Positions 6,961 through 14,141 of a DNA stretch of 28,552 bases are shown here, piece after piece. Position 1 is the first letter of the stretch. Every line of letters begins with the position of its first letter. The notes under the pieces are model-generated. The model worked only from the letters and a program-made list of their open reading frames with translations. It made no database searches and had not been told where the DNA came from. The position numbers and the translations under genes are program-made. Source of the DNA: DASVXQ01 sp036392615 (GTDB lineage: Bacteria; Actinomycetota; CALGFH01); the NCBI GenBank assembly GCA_036392615.1, contig DASVXQ010000641.1, positions 1-28,552 of the forward strand, read 5' to 3'.

Positions 6961-7456
6961 GCTTGGGCTGCACCTCCTGAGGATCTAGGCGAAGCTGTGT
7001 GGCCAGCGCACGGCGCCCACGGGCAAGGTGCGTCTTTACCGTCGCCACGGGGATGCCCAGTTCGCGGGCCACCTCCTGGACCGGCAGGCCAACCAGGTAG
7101 TGCAGGACGACCGCCCGCCGGTAGCGGAGCGGCAACTGCCGCAACGCCGTGGCCACCAGCACTCCGTCAGCTGAGATGGGCGGAACATCGGAGGTTGGCC
7201 CCAGCCGAATCATTGCGACCGCCCGACGCCGGGCTCGCCGCAGCCCGTCGATGGCCAAGTTCATGGCTACCCGCCGGACCCAGTCCTCCGGCAGGTCGTA
7301 GTTCTCCAGCTGGGACCACCGACTCGAGGCGCGCGCCATGGCCTCCTGTACCACGTCCTCCGCCTCGTGGAGGTCGGCGGTCACGAAGAACAACTGCCCG
7401 ACCAGGCGACCGAACGTCGCCCGGTAGAACTCATCAAAGTCGCCGCCCCGGTTCAT
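6953..7456 (-). CDS. ECF-type RNA polymerase sigma factor (SigE-like)
   Basis: 167 residues. Region 2 runs from about residue 7 to 75 (FDEFYRATFGRLVGQLFFVT...DLHEAEDVVQEAMARA...PEDWVRRVAMNLAIDGLRR). It includes the -10-recognition helix with the DAEDVVQE-like core and the NLAIDGLRR end. A short linker leads to region 4 at about residues 105-160, with LPLRYRRAVVLHYLVGLPVQEVA followed by the helix-turn-helix GIPVATVKTHLARGRRAL. No extra C-terminal domain is present. ATG 7456 follows AGGAAGGA at four bases; the GTG at 7492 lacks such a site. It is translationally coupled to the membrane protein downstream. The factor presumably drives a small regulon that may include its own operon and the exported protein immediately upstream, which is inference. 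Confidence 0.93.
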   Translation of the reverse strand: MNRGGDFDEFYRATFGRLVGQLFFVTADLHEAEDVVQEAMARASSRWSQLENYDLPEDWVRRVAMNLAIDGLRRARRRAVAMIRLGPTSDVPPISADGVLVATALRQLPLRYRRAVVLHYLVGLPVQEVARELGIPVATVKTHLARGRRALATQLRLDPQEVQPKHG

Positions 7457-7531
7457 GGAGTCCTTCCTGCCGCCGTCCTCAACTGTATCCACGAACGAGC
7501 GGTGCGGATGGTTTCAACAAGCTAGGCCGCC

Positions 7532-8047
7532 TCAGCAGTAGGACCATCGAGCAGTGCCGGTCGGCGTATAGAAGTTGCTCCCTGACACGGTTAGCCCATT
7601 GTAAAATCTAATCGTGTAGGACATGACAGCCTTATACCCGTCGCCACAGACAACTACGTAACCGTTGGGAGTATACCCATTGATATAGTTATAGCCGTCA
7701 TATGCTGGGGTGGTGATTCTACCTATCTCAGGGCCAGTTGGCGGATTATAGACGCGGATGTGCGGTGCAGTGACCTTCAGATAATCATTTTGGGGATACG
7801 TACCTCGGGCGTCCATGGCTCCGTAACCAAACACATTTAAAGTACCGCCGCCGCCGCCAATCTCTGTATAGATGCGAACGCAGACATCAACGTAGTCATT
7901 GCCGACCGGTCCACGAGTCGTGCAGTGCGACGATACAAAAGTGGCGCGAGCTGGACTCTGCTGGCCAACGACCAGACCAACAGCCAAGAGCACGGCGATT
8001 GTTGGAATGATCAAGACCTTGCGACTTATGCTTATCCGCTGTCTCAT
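7532..8047 (-). CDS. Secreted protein of unknown function
   Basis: 171 residues beginning MRQRISISRKVLI. A classical signal peptide (positive n-region, hydrophobic core VLIIPTIAVLLAVGLVVG, cleavage around SPARA-TF) precedes a small exported domain of about 135 residues. This is rich in Tyr, Gly, Asn and Thr, with a five-glycine run (EIGGGGGT), a repeated-looking YDGYNYINGY segment and four Cys (SSHC, DVC, VVVC and the final C), enough for two disulphides. I do not recognise the family; composition suggests a beta-rich extracellular protein. ATG 8047 is preferred because it begins the signal peptide; a TTG at 8074 would add nine residues. GC at third positions is low for this window, pointing to horizontal origin. 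It lies 75 bases upstream of the ECF gene on the same strand. Confidence 0.7.
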   Translation of the reverse strand: MRQRISISRKVLIIPTIAVLLAVGLVVGQQSPARATFVSSHCTTRGPVGNDYVDVCVRIYTEIGGGGGTLNVFGYGAMDARGTYPQNDYLKVTAPHIRVYNPPTGPEIGRITTPAYDGYNYINGYTPNGYVVVCGDGYKAVMSYTIRFYNGLTVSGSNFYTPTGTARWSYC

Positions 8048-8893
8048 GTTCACCACCCGCACGAAGCAAGGCAAAGAACGGCTCGATACCTCTCTGTCTC
8101 TTCTCGTAATTGGCTAGGTCTCCTCGCGTGCTCGAAGCGCAGTTCGACCGCCTCGCCAGGCAAGGAAGGACGGTCAGCGAGGCGAGGATTCAGACAGCTG
8201 GCCCAGCCCAAGCGCTGGCTATGATGGAGCCCAATTTCTGAGCCCACGAGCCGGTTAGGGCCAGCATGACGGCATGGGTTACTCCCTTTGAGACGCAGAC
8301 AGCACCTCAGTAGGAGAGAACGAGGGCGAAAAGCCCAGAGGATGACTCAGGGCGAGGAGGCCAAGATCGGGTCTCCAGACAGTCACGAGAGTGAGGGGCA
8401 CCAGGGAAGGTGGGTCGAGTCGCCTACATCTGACGTGTAGGGCAACGCGGGCCCATAGGTCTTATGGGACTGGTTCACGAGCTCAACCCAAGAGTTGAGC
8501 CTGCTCCGGTACCGTCTGCGTGGCCAGCCACGTGTGGCGCCAGCTCTGGGCCTTGGTCTACTGGCATTGGCCATCGCGCTCTGAGCCTACATTCTGTGGG
8601 ACTGGATCTCCGTGCTATGGAAGTAGTCCGGGGTGGGTGGGGGCCACGACCGACCGGACCGGCGAGCGGGCACACGCCACCAGAGGGCGGCGCCTGCGGC
8701 CGTCAGCGGGGACGGGACTGCGATGCGGTCATGCGGGTCGGAACGCCCGGCAGCACCAGGCGGTCGTGGTACGACGATGCTGCTGGCTGGCAACGGGAAC
8801 CCCCGGTGGGCTCGACGTTCTGGTCCCATCAGCATGGCAAGCAGACCGCACCCCGTCCATCCAATTGCTCCCGGGCGCCGTACCATGCGCGGC
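8048..8893. other. Non-coding stretch with serial short hairpins
   Basis: About 850 bases without a convincing gene. Between 8423 and 8500 three perfect inverted repeats follow one another at about 28-30 base centre spacing: CCTACA/TGTAGG (8423-8441), CCCATA/TATGGG (8452-8468) and GCTCAAC/GTTGAGC (8481-8500). A GGGC-GAAAA-GCCC mini-hairpin lies near 8325-8337, and a 7-bp CCTCGCC/GGCGAGG pair spans about 8151-8187. At 8501-8630 one plus-strand frame gives a hydrophobic stretch (ALGLGLLALAIAL, stop, AYILWDWISVLWK) that may be the ruin of a small membrane protein. I recognise no tRNA, rRNA, riboswitch class or integrase. Confidence 0.45.
8881..8893 (+). promoter_or_regulatory. Leaderless-type -10 element of the nitroreductase gene
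   Basis: TACCAT at 8881-8886 stands seven bases before ATG 8894, the usual geometry of actinobacterial leaderless promoters. No ribosome-binding site precedes either candidate ATG (8885 or 8894), which favours transcription starting at or near 8894. Confidence 0.5.
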
Positions 8894-9409
8894 ATGGAGA
8901 CATGGGATGCCATTCGGGCGCGGCGCAACGTCCGCGAGTACCAGGACCGGCCGATCGACCCCCACGACCTCGACCGGATCCTCGAGGCGGGGCGGCGCTC
9001 GCCGTCCAGCAGCAACCGGCAGCGCTGGGACTTCGTGGTCTGCACCGACCGCGAACAGCTCGTGGAGCTGGCCAAGGTGTGGCACGGCGCGCGACACGTC
9101 GCCTCCTCGGCGGCCACCATCGTGTTGCTGGCGCCGCAGGCCGACGACCCGCGCATGGCCGCGTCGATCGCCTATGACCTCGGTCAGGTCACCATGAGCA
9201 TGATGCTGGCTGCCGCGGATCTCGGCATCGGCAGCGGCCACGCCTCCGTGGGCGACCAGGACCTCGCCCGCCAGATTCTCGGCCACCTCCAGGACCGGCG
9301 CGCCGCCTACATGATCGCGCTCGGCCACCCGGCCGGCCGCCCGCTGGCGCCGCTGCGTGCCCCGGACCGCCGTCCCTTCGACCAGGTGGTCCACCGCGGC
9401 CGCTGGTAA
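8894..9409 (+). CDS. Nitroreductase-family FMN oxidoreductase
   Basis: 171 residues, a compact single-domain nitroreductase. The N-terminus has the FMN phosphate-binding pattern (IRARRNVREYQDRPI) followed by LDRILEAGRRSPSSSNRQRWDFVV, where the Ser/Asn-rich loop binds FMN. The centre (DLGQVTMSMMLAAADLGIGSG) is the dimer helix and flavin-stacking region, and the C-terminus (IALGHPAG) gives the last strand and flavin contact. Members reduce nitro compounds, quinones or enones with NAD(P)H, or act in specialised roles such as flavin fragmentation; nothing here fixes the substrate. ATG 8894 is chosen because of the leaderless promoter; ATG 8885 would add three residues. It is convergent with the aldo/keto reductase and separated from it by a long inverted repeat. 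Confidence 0.9.
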   Translation: METWDAIRARRNVREYQDRPIDPHDLDRILEAGRRSPSSSNRQRWDFVVCTDREQLVELAKVWHGARHVASSAATIVLLAPQADDPRMAASIAYDLGQVTMSMMLAAADLGIGSGHASVGDQDLARQILGHLQDRRAAYMIALGHPAGRPLAPLRAPDRRPFDQVVHRGRW

Positions 9410-9415
9410 TCCTGA

Positions 9416-9506
9416 GAACGCCGGTCACGGATCCACCGTGCGCGCCATTTCGGCTCCGTGTCACCGCAGGGCATGCGAGCGCGGCACGGATCCATGACCG
9501 GCGTTC
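9416..9506. repeat. Long imperfect inverted repeat between convergent genes (bidirectional terminator or relic element)
   Basis: The arm GAACGCCGGTCACGGATCC at 9416-9434 pairs with GGATCCATGACCGGCGTTC at 9488-9506 with one mismatch in 19. With small bulges the pairing continues inward through GTGCGCGC/GCGCGGCAC. The 53-base spacer holds no gene. The element starts seven bases after the nitroreductase stop and ends on the first base of the convergent gene's stop codon. It would fold in transcripts from either side, so bidirectional termination is the simplest reading. The length and BamHI-like GGATCC core are also compatible with a relic of a small transposable repeat. Confidence 0.65.
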
Positions 9507-10378
9507 TAGAAGGGGATGTTGATGAAGGGCGAGCTGTAGTCGGCCGCGCCGGCCAGGACCCGCTCGGCGTCGGGCACCGGCATGGCGCCGACCTGGCCGG
9601 CGGCCTCGATCATCAGCGGCAGCAGGTGGACGTCGCCGGCGGTGGCAATGCCGGTGACCTCCTGGTGCGACAGCACCCAGACGGTCGCCGCGGTGACCCG
9701 CTCCTGGTCGTCGAATGGCTCGTACCAGGTGGTGTAGGACTTCTCCCCGCCCTCGGGCCAGTTCCGGCGCGAAACCGTCTTGATGATCATCAGGCCGGCG
9801 TCCTGCGCGCGGACCTCGGCTGCCAGCGCCTCGTAGTCGGCCATGTACGCCGGGTCGAGGCTCAGCACGTAGTTGAGCGGGGTCAGCACGGTGTCGAACG
9901 GGAAGCGCCGCAGCGCCTCCAGGTGGGTGCCGGGCGCGCCGTCGCCGTGGCCGGTGATGCCGATGAAGCGGGTGAGCCCCTCGTCCCTGGCGCGCAGGGC
10001 GGCCTCGACGGCGCCGCCGGAGCGGGTCGCGCGGTCGAGGTCCTCGAGGTCGCCGATGGCGTGGAGCTGGATGAGGTCGAGGTGGTCGGTCCGCAGACGC
10101 TCCAGGCTGCGGTTGATCTGTGCCCAGGCGTCGCCGGCGGCGCGCTCGCCGGTCTTGGTCGCCAGGAAGATCTGCTCGCGGATGCGCGGCATCCAGGGGC
10201 CGAGCCGCAGCTCGGCGTCGCCGTAGCTGGCCGCCACGTCGAAGTGGTTGATGCCGGCGTCCAGGGCGAGCTGGATCGAGCGGTCGGCGACGTCCTGGTC
10301 GACCTGGGCGAGGGCCGCGGCCCCGTAGATCAGCACGGTGCTGGCGTGGCCGGTCCGTCCGAGCCTGCGTTGCTCCAC
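9506..10378 (-). CDS. Aldo/keto reductase
   Basis: 290 residues from GTG 10378, preceded by GGGGAG at about ten bases. TIM-barrel AKR signatures are present in order: LGRTGHASTVLIYGAAALAQ (strand 1), INHFDVAASYGDAE with the catalytic Asp and Tyr, FLATKTGER with the catalytic Lys, and DLIQLHAIG with the catalytic His. Further on are RFIGITGHG and the C-terminal WVLSHQEVTGIATAGDV, the NADP-pyrophosphate region. It belongs to the group related to YhdN-like and YghZ-like general stress reductases. It stands alone between a hairpin (10434-10450) and the inverted repeat at its 3' end. The substrate is unknown; it is not close in wording to the sugar dehydrogenase at the left edge. Confidence 0.92.
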   Translation of the reverse strand: MEQRRLGRTGHASTVLIYGAAALAQVDQDVADRSIQLALDAGINHFDVAASYGDAELRLGPWMPRIREQIFLATKTGERAAGDAWAQINRSLERLRTDHLDLIQLHAIGDLEDLDRATRSGGAVEAALRARDEGLTRFIGITGHGDGAPGTHLEALRRFPFDTVLTPLNYVLSLDPAYMADYEALAAEVRAQDAGLMIIKTVSRRNWPEGGEKSYTTWYEPFDDQERVTAATVWVLSHQEVTGIATAGDVHLLPLMIEAAGQVGAMPVPDAERVLAGAADYSSPFINIPF

Positions 10379-10433
10379 GAGCGATCACTCCCCGTTGGGC
10401 GCCGACTGCCGCTGCGCCACCCATACTGGACCC

Positions 10434-10450
10434 GGAGCGCGCGGCGCTCC
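10434..10450. terminator. Short GC hairpin between the DinB-fold gene and the aldo/keto reductase gene
   Basis: GGAGCGC (10434-10440) and GCGCTCC (10444-10450) are perfect complements around GCG, 24 bases beyond the stop of the DinB-fold gene. There is no T-tract, as is common for actinobacterial terminators. It may also insulate the downstream gene's own promoter, for which a TATGGG-like box is seen nearby on the minus strand. Confidence 0.45.
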
Positions 10451-10473
10451 AACCGCTCGGGGAGCCGGCCCCG

Positions 10474-11106
10474 TCAGGCGCGCAGCGGGGCGTTGGACAG
10501 CGCGGTGACCGCCATCTCCGAGCCGTCCAGCTCGACCCGCGCCGCCTCCTTGCGACCCGTCAGGTAGAGCAGCACCTCGCCGGGCCCGCCGGCGATCCTC
10601 GCCTCGGGGAATCCCTTGCGCAGCACGGCGCTGCGGCCGTCGGGCGCCTGGGCGACCACGCCGAAGCCGCGCAGCTTCCGGAGCTGGCGGTTGCCGGAGG
10701 CCCGCAGCAGGCGCCACAGCGCGGCGTCGAGCTCGGGCTCGGCCGGCCGCGGCGCCATCCCGTTGGCGCGCCGGGCGTCCTCGTGGTGCACGAAGTACTC
10801 CAGCACGTTGACGGCCACCATCGGCCGCAGCGTCCAGAGGCCGTGCGGACCGCCGCGCAGCCAGGCGATCACCCGTTCGTACCCGCTCGCCTTGGCGGCC
10901 TCCATCCGCCGGTGGTTCAGCTCGGCGAAGGGGCCGGGCAGCAGGATCCCGGCGGCCGCCAGCGGCTCCCGCTCGCGCACCATCAGGTGGGCCGCCAGGT
11001 CCGCGGTGGTCCAGCCGCGGCAAAGCGTCGGGGCCTCCGGCCCGAGCTCGGTGAGGGTGTCGCAGAGCGCCTCGCGCTCCTTGCGCAGCAATGCTCTCGA
11101 GTCCAT
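10474..11106 (-). CDS. DinB-fold metal-binding protein, TIGR03085-like
   Basis: 210 residues, full length for the actinobacterial TIGR03085-type family within the maleylpyruvate-isomerase/DinB fold. The N-terminal helix begins RALLRKEREALCDTLTELGPEAPTL, followed by the family motif CRGWTTADLAAHL with metal ligand His40. The other ligands are Glu103 and His107 or His108 in VLEYFVHHED. The C-terminal part (LYLTGRKEAARVELDG) is the small beta-rich segment shared with sterol-carrier-like tails. Family members are assumed to use mycothiol, but their reactions are not known. The ATG at 11106 has no strong ribosome site. The gene is divergent from nothing: the DeoR gene lies upstream on the same strand with about 50 bases between. 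Confidence 0.85.
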   Translation of the reverse strand: MDSRALLRKEREALCDTLTELGPEAPTLCRGWTTADLAAHLMVREREPLAAAGILLPGPFAELNHRRMEAAKASGYERVIAWLRGGPHGLWTLRPMVAVNVLEYFVHHEDARRANGMAPRPAEPELDAALWRLLRASGNRQLRKLRGFGVVAQAPDGRSAVLRKGFPEARIAGGPGEVLLYLTGRKEAARVELDGSEMAVTALSNAPLRA

Positions 11107-11158
11107 CGGTCCTCGCTGTAACGGGCCGTATCAGGGCGCGGCGATCATACGCGCAAGC

Positions 11159-11986
11159 TCAGGCGCTGACGCCGGCGGCGTCCAGCGAGGGAACCTTCAC
11201 CAGGCCGATCTGGGCCGGTTCCACCAGCAGCAGCTCGCCGACCCGGCCGGTGAGCGCTTCGCGCGCCTCCGGCTCCAGGCCCGTGTCGGTGATCAGCACC
11301 GACGCCTCGTCCAGCGAGGCGATGGTGGACAGCCCGACCACGCCCCACTTGGTGTGGTCGGCCAGCACCACCAGGCGGCGGGTGGCGGCCACCATCGCGC
11401 GGTTGGTCTCCGCCTCCACCAGGTTCGGGGAGGTGAAGCCCGCGCCGAGGTCGATGCCGTGCACGCCCATGAACAGGCAGTCGACGTGCAGCGAGCGGAT
11501 GGTCTGCACGGCCACCGGGCCGACCAGCGCGTCGGACGGCGTGCGCACCCCGCCGACCAGCACCACCACGCGGTCGGGGCGGTCGTGGGCGTGCAGCACC
11601 TCGGCCACCGGCAGCGAGTTGGTCACCACGGTCAGCTCGGGGATGCGGGTGAGGTAGCGGGCGAACGCGTGGGTGGTGGTGCCGGCGCTGATCGCGATGG
11701 CGGTGCCGGGCTGCACGAACTCGGCCGCGTGGCGCGCGATCGCCTCCTTGGCGGGCCGCTCCTGGCTCGACTTGGCCTCGAAGCCCGGCTCGTCGGTGCT
11801 GCCGCGGCGGGGGAGCGTGGCGCCGCCGTGGACCTTGGAGATGAGCCCGCGCCGGGCGAGCGCGTCCAGGTCGCGGCGGATGGTCATGTCCGAGACGCCC
11901 AGCAGCTCGGTCAGGTCGCTGACGCGCACGCCGCCGCTGCGCTGGAGCTCCTCCAGGATCCGCTCCTGCCGCTGGGCTGGCAGCAT
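11159..11986 (-). CDS. DeoR-family transcriptional repressor of the galactoside locus
   Basis: 275 residues. The N-terminal winged helix (residues 1-57) opens LPAQRQERILEELQRSGGVRVSDLTELLGVSDMTIRRDLDALARRGLI and ends with the wing SKVHGGATL, the DeoR hallmark. The remaining DeoRC domain is a phosphosugar sensor with the SAGTTTHAFAR, TNSLPVAEVL, GGVRTPSDALVGP and GVHGIDLGAGFTSPNLVEAETNRAM motifs. The effector is expected to be a sugar phosphate from the pathway. The start is three bases after the GH42 stop, so it forms an operon with the beta-galactosidase and is probably translationally coupled. Control of the divergent promoter region at 14049-14119 is inferred. The C-terminal tail after VLITDTGL is about 30 residues longer than in many relatives. 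Confidence 0.93.
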   Translation of the reverse strand: MLPAQRQERILEELQRSGGVRVSDLTELLGVSDMTIRRDLDALARRGLISKVHGGATLPRRGSTDEPGFEAKSSQERPAKEAIARHAAEFVQPGTAIAISAGTTTHAFARYLTRIPELTVVTNSLPVAEVLHAHDRPDRVVVLVGGVRTPSDALVGPVAVQTIRSLHVDCLFMGVHGIDLGAGFTSPNLVEAETNRAMVAATRRLVVLADHTKWGVVGLSTIASLDEASVLITDTGLEPEAREALTGRVGELLLVEPAQIGLVKVPSLDAAGVSA

Positions 11987-11989
11987 CTC

Positions 11990-13993
11990 TCACGCACCGT
12001 CCTCTCGCACGATGGCAACCGCCCCCCCGGGCAGCGGCAGCCGTCCCCCGACCTCGACGCCGGTGAGCAGCTCCACCCCCGTCGCCTCGACCGTTGCCGG
12101 CCGCTCGCCGTGGTTGATGGCGAACAGCCACGAGACCGGCCGGTCCCCGCCGAGGGAACGGCGGCGGACCAGCTCGACCCCCTCGGGCGGCGCCGAGCCG
12201 CCGCCCGGCGCGACGCCGGCATGGTTGCACACCGCCCCGAGCAGCCGCCGCAGGTCGTCCCCAGCCAGCCTGGTCGACACGTACCAGGCGGAGCCGTTGC
12301 AGGTGACCGCCGGCCCGCCGGCGGCCGGGCCGTCGGCGTAGCGTGCCAGCACCTCGGCGCGCTCGGCGTGGACCACCTCGCTCCACAGCGACCCGGTCGA
12401 GCCGTCGTCCAGCTGCACCCGCCCGCCGGCGGGCAGTGGGCAGAATTCCTCGACGCGGACGCCGAGCAGCTCCCGGAAGGCGCCCGGGTAGCCGCCCAGG
12501 CGCAGGTGGTCGTGCTGGTCGACGATCCCGCTGAAGAACTGCACCAGCAGGCTGCCGCCGCCCTCGACGAAGCCGCGCAGGTTGGCGGCGGCCGCGTCGC
12601 TCACCAGGTACAGGCTCGGCGCCAGCACCAGCCGGTAGCGCTCCAGATCCGCGCCCGGCTGCGCCAGGTCGGCGGTCACTCCCAGGCGCCACAGCGCGGT
12701 GTGGTGGTCGCGCACCAGCGAAAGGTACGAGAGGTCGGCGCTGGGGTGGGCGTCCAGCTCGGCCGCCCACCATGCCTCCCAGTCCCACAGCAGGGCGACC
12801 TCGGCATCCACCCGGCTGCCCTTGACCTCGGCGATCCGCTCCAGCTCGCCGCCGAGCTCGACCACCTCGCGCCAGATCCTGGTGCCGGTGCCGGCGTGGG
12901 GGACCATCGCCGAGTGGAACTTCTCGGCGCCCGCGCGCGACTGCCGCCACTGGAAGAACAGCACCCCGTCGGCGCCGCGGGCGACGTGCGCCAGGCTGTT
13001 GCGCCGCAGCTGCCCGGGCCGCTTGGCGAGGTTGCGCGCCTGCCAGTTCACCGCGCTGGTGGAGTGCTCCATCAGCAGCCAGGGCGCGCCGCCCGCCAGC
13101 GAGCGGCTGAGGTCGCCGGCCAGCGCCAGGTCGACGTGCGCCAGCGGGTCCTCGCCGAGCAGGTAGTGGTCGTTGGAGACGAGGTCCAGCTCCGGCGCCC
13201 AGGCCCAGGCGTCGACCGGCTTGAAGCGCGCGAGCATGAAGTTGGTGGTCACCGGGATCGCGGGGGCGTGGCGCGCCAGGACCTCGCGCTCGGCCCGGTA
13301 GCACTCCAGCAGCTCGGCCGAGCTGAAGCGCCACCAGTCGAGCTGCTGGGTCGGGTTCACGAAGGTCGGCGCCAGCCTGGGCGGGCCGATCTCCTCCCAG
13401 TCGCCGTAGCGCTGGCTCCAGAAGGCCGTGCCCCAGGCGTGGTTGAGCTGGTCCAGGTCGCCGTAGCGGCGCCGCAGCCAGCCCCGGAACGCCTCGGCGC
13501 TGGCGTCGCACCAACAGTGGGCGTTGTGGCAGCCGTACTCGTTGTGGACGTGCCACAGCGCCAGCGCCGGGTGCCCCGCGTAGCGCTTGGCGAGCGAGGA
13601 GGCCAGCCGCACCGCGCCGGCGCGGTAGGCGGCCGAGCTGGGGCAGAAGGTCTGCCGGCTGCCCGGCCAGAGCCGCTGGCCGGCCCGGTCGACCGGCAGG
13701 CTCTCCGGGTGGCGGCGCGAGAACCACGGCGGCGGCGCGGCCGTTGCGGTCGCCAGGTCGACCCGGATGCCGTGGCCGTGCAGCAGGTCGAGCACCTCGT
13801 CGAGCCAGCCGAACTCGAAGCGGCCTTCCTCCGGCTCCAGCCAGGCCCAGGAGAACACCCCGACGGTCACCAGGTTGACCCCGGCCTGGCGCATCAGCCG
13901 CGCGTCCTCGGCCCAGACGTCCCGGGGCCACTGCTCGGGGTTGTAGTCGCCCCCGTAGCAGAGGCCGTCGATGCCGTCCGGCCATGCGGTCAT
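11990..13993 (-). CDS. Beta-galactosidase, glycoside hydrolase family 42
   Basis: 667 residues, normal GH42 length. The catalytic TIM barrel begins YGGDYNPEQWP and includes the acid/base Glu152 in HVHNEYG and the nucleophile Glu309 in WLLMEHSTSAVNW. A four-cysteine zinc site characteristic of many GH42 enzymes is visible: Cys117 in TFCPSS, then Cys155, Cys160 and Cys162 in YGCHNAHCWCD. The trimerisation domain (ALLWDWEAWWAAEL to about residue 600) and a small C-terminal beta domain follow. There is no signal peptide, so the enzyme is cytoplasmic and acts on imported beta-galactosides. It heads the leftward operon with the DeoR regulator. The divergent rightward operon brings in the substrate and supplies an alpha-galactosidase, so the pathway probably handles mixed-linkage galacto-oligosaccharides. 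Confidence 0.95.
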   Translation of the reverse strand: MTAWPDGIDGLCYGGDYNPEQWPRDVWAEDARLMRQAGVNLVTVGVFSWAWLEPEEGRFEFGWLDEVLDLLHGHGIRVDLATATAAPPPWFSRRHPESLPVDRAGQRLWPGSRQTFCPSSAAYRAGAVRLASSLAKRYAGHPALALWHVHNEYGCHNAHCWCDASAEAFRGWLRRRYGDLDQLNHAWGTAFWSQRYGDWEEIGPPRLAPTFVNPTQQLDWWRFSSAELLECYRAEREVLARHAPAIPVTTNFMLARFKPVDAWAWAPELDLVSNDHYLLGEDPLAHVDLALAGDLSRSLAGGAPWLLMEHSTSAVNWQARNLAKRPGQLRRNSLAHVARGADGVLFFQWRQSRAGAEKFHSAMVPHAGTGTRIWREVVELGGELERIAEVKGSRVDAEVALLWDWEAWWAAELDAHPSADLSYLSLVRDHHTALWRLGVTADLAQPGADLERYRLVLAPSLYLVSDAAAANLRGFVEGGGSLLVQFFSGIVDQHDHLRLGGYPGAFRELLGVRVEEFCPLPAGGRVQLDDGSTGSLWSEVVHAERAEVLARYADGPAAGGPAVTCNGSAWYVSTRLAGDDLRRLLGAVCNHAGVAPGGGSAPPEGVELVRRRSLGGDRPVSWLFAINHGERPATVEATGVELLTGVEVGGRLPLPGGAVAIVREDGA

Positions 13994-14048
13994 GCCGTCA
14001 GGATCGAACCATACCTATCGGAAGTCAACATGATGGAACAGTTCGCCC

Positions 14049-14119
14049 TTGACACGATGCGTCGGGCACGCTGGTATATGTGCAACGTTGTGGGGTTGCG
14101 TTGAAACTGATCGGTTTCA
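14049..14119 (+). promoter_or_regulatory. Promoter and 18-bp operator of the sugar-import operon
   Basis: TTGACA at 14049-14054 and a GTATAT box at 14074-14079 form a plausible -35/-10 pair, although the 19-base spacing is long. Downstream, TGAAACTGATCGGTTTCA at 14102-14119 is an 18-bp palindrome with one mismatched pair and perfect 6-bp outer arms. It sits about 22 bases past the -10 box and 22 bases before the start codon, where a bound repressor would block elongation. A smaller CAACGTTG palindrome lies at 14083-14090. The candidate binder is the DeoR protein encoded at 11159-11986. The arms also resemble LacI-type sites, so a regulator from elsewhere is possible. Confidence 0.6.
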
Positions 14120-14141
14120 GCTGCTCTGACAAGGAGGCGCA

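Noticed and set aside
8260..8420. Possible riboswitch or small RNA near the GGGC-GAAAA-GCCC hairpin
   Set aside because: I could not match the conserved core of any riboswitch class, RNase P or tmRNA, and no gene on either strand is suitably placed.
8495..8582. Short hydrophobic plus-strand peptide ending ALGLGLLALAIAL
   Set aside because: There is no start with a ribosome site and the frame is broken by a stop before a second hydrophobic piece. I kept it only as a note in the non-coding stretch.
10616..14104. Open frame of 1162 codons on the plus strand
   Set aside because: It is antisense to the DinB-fold, DeoR and GH42 genes, and its His/Gln/Arg/Ala-rich translation is the usual shadow of GC-rich coding DNA.
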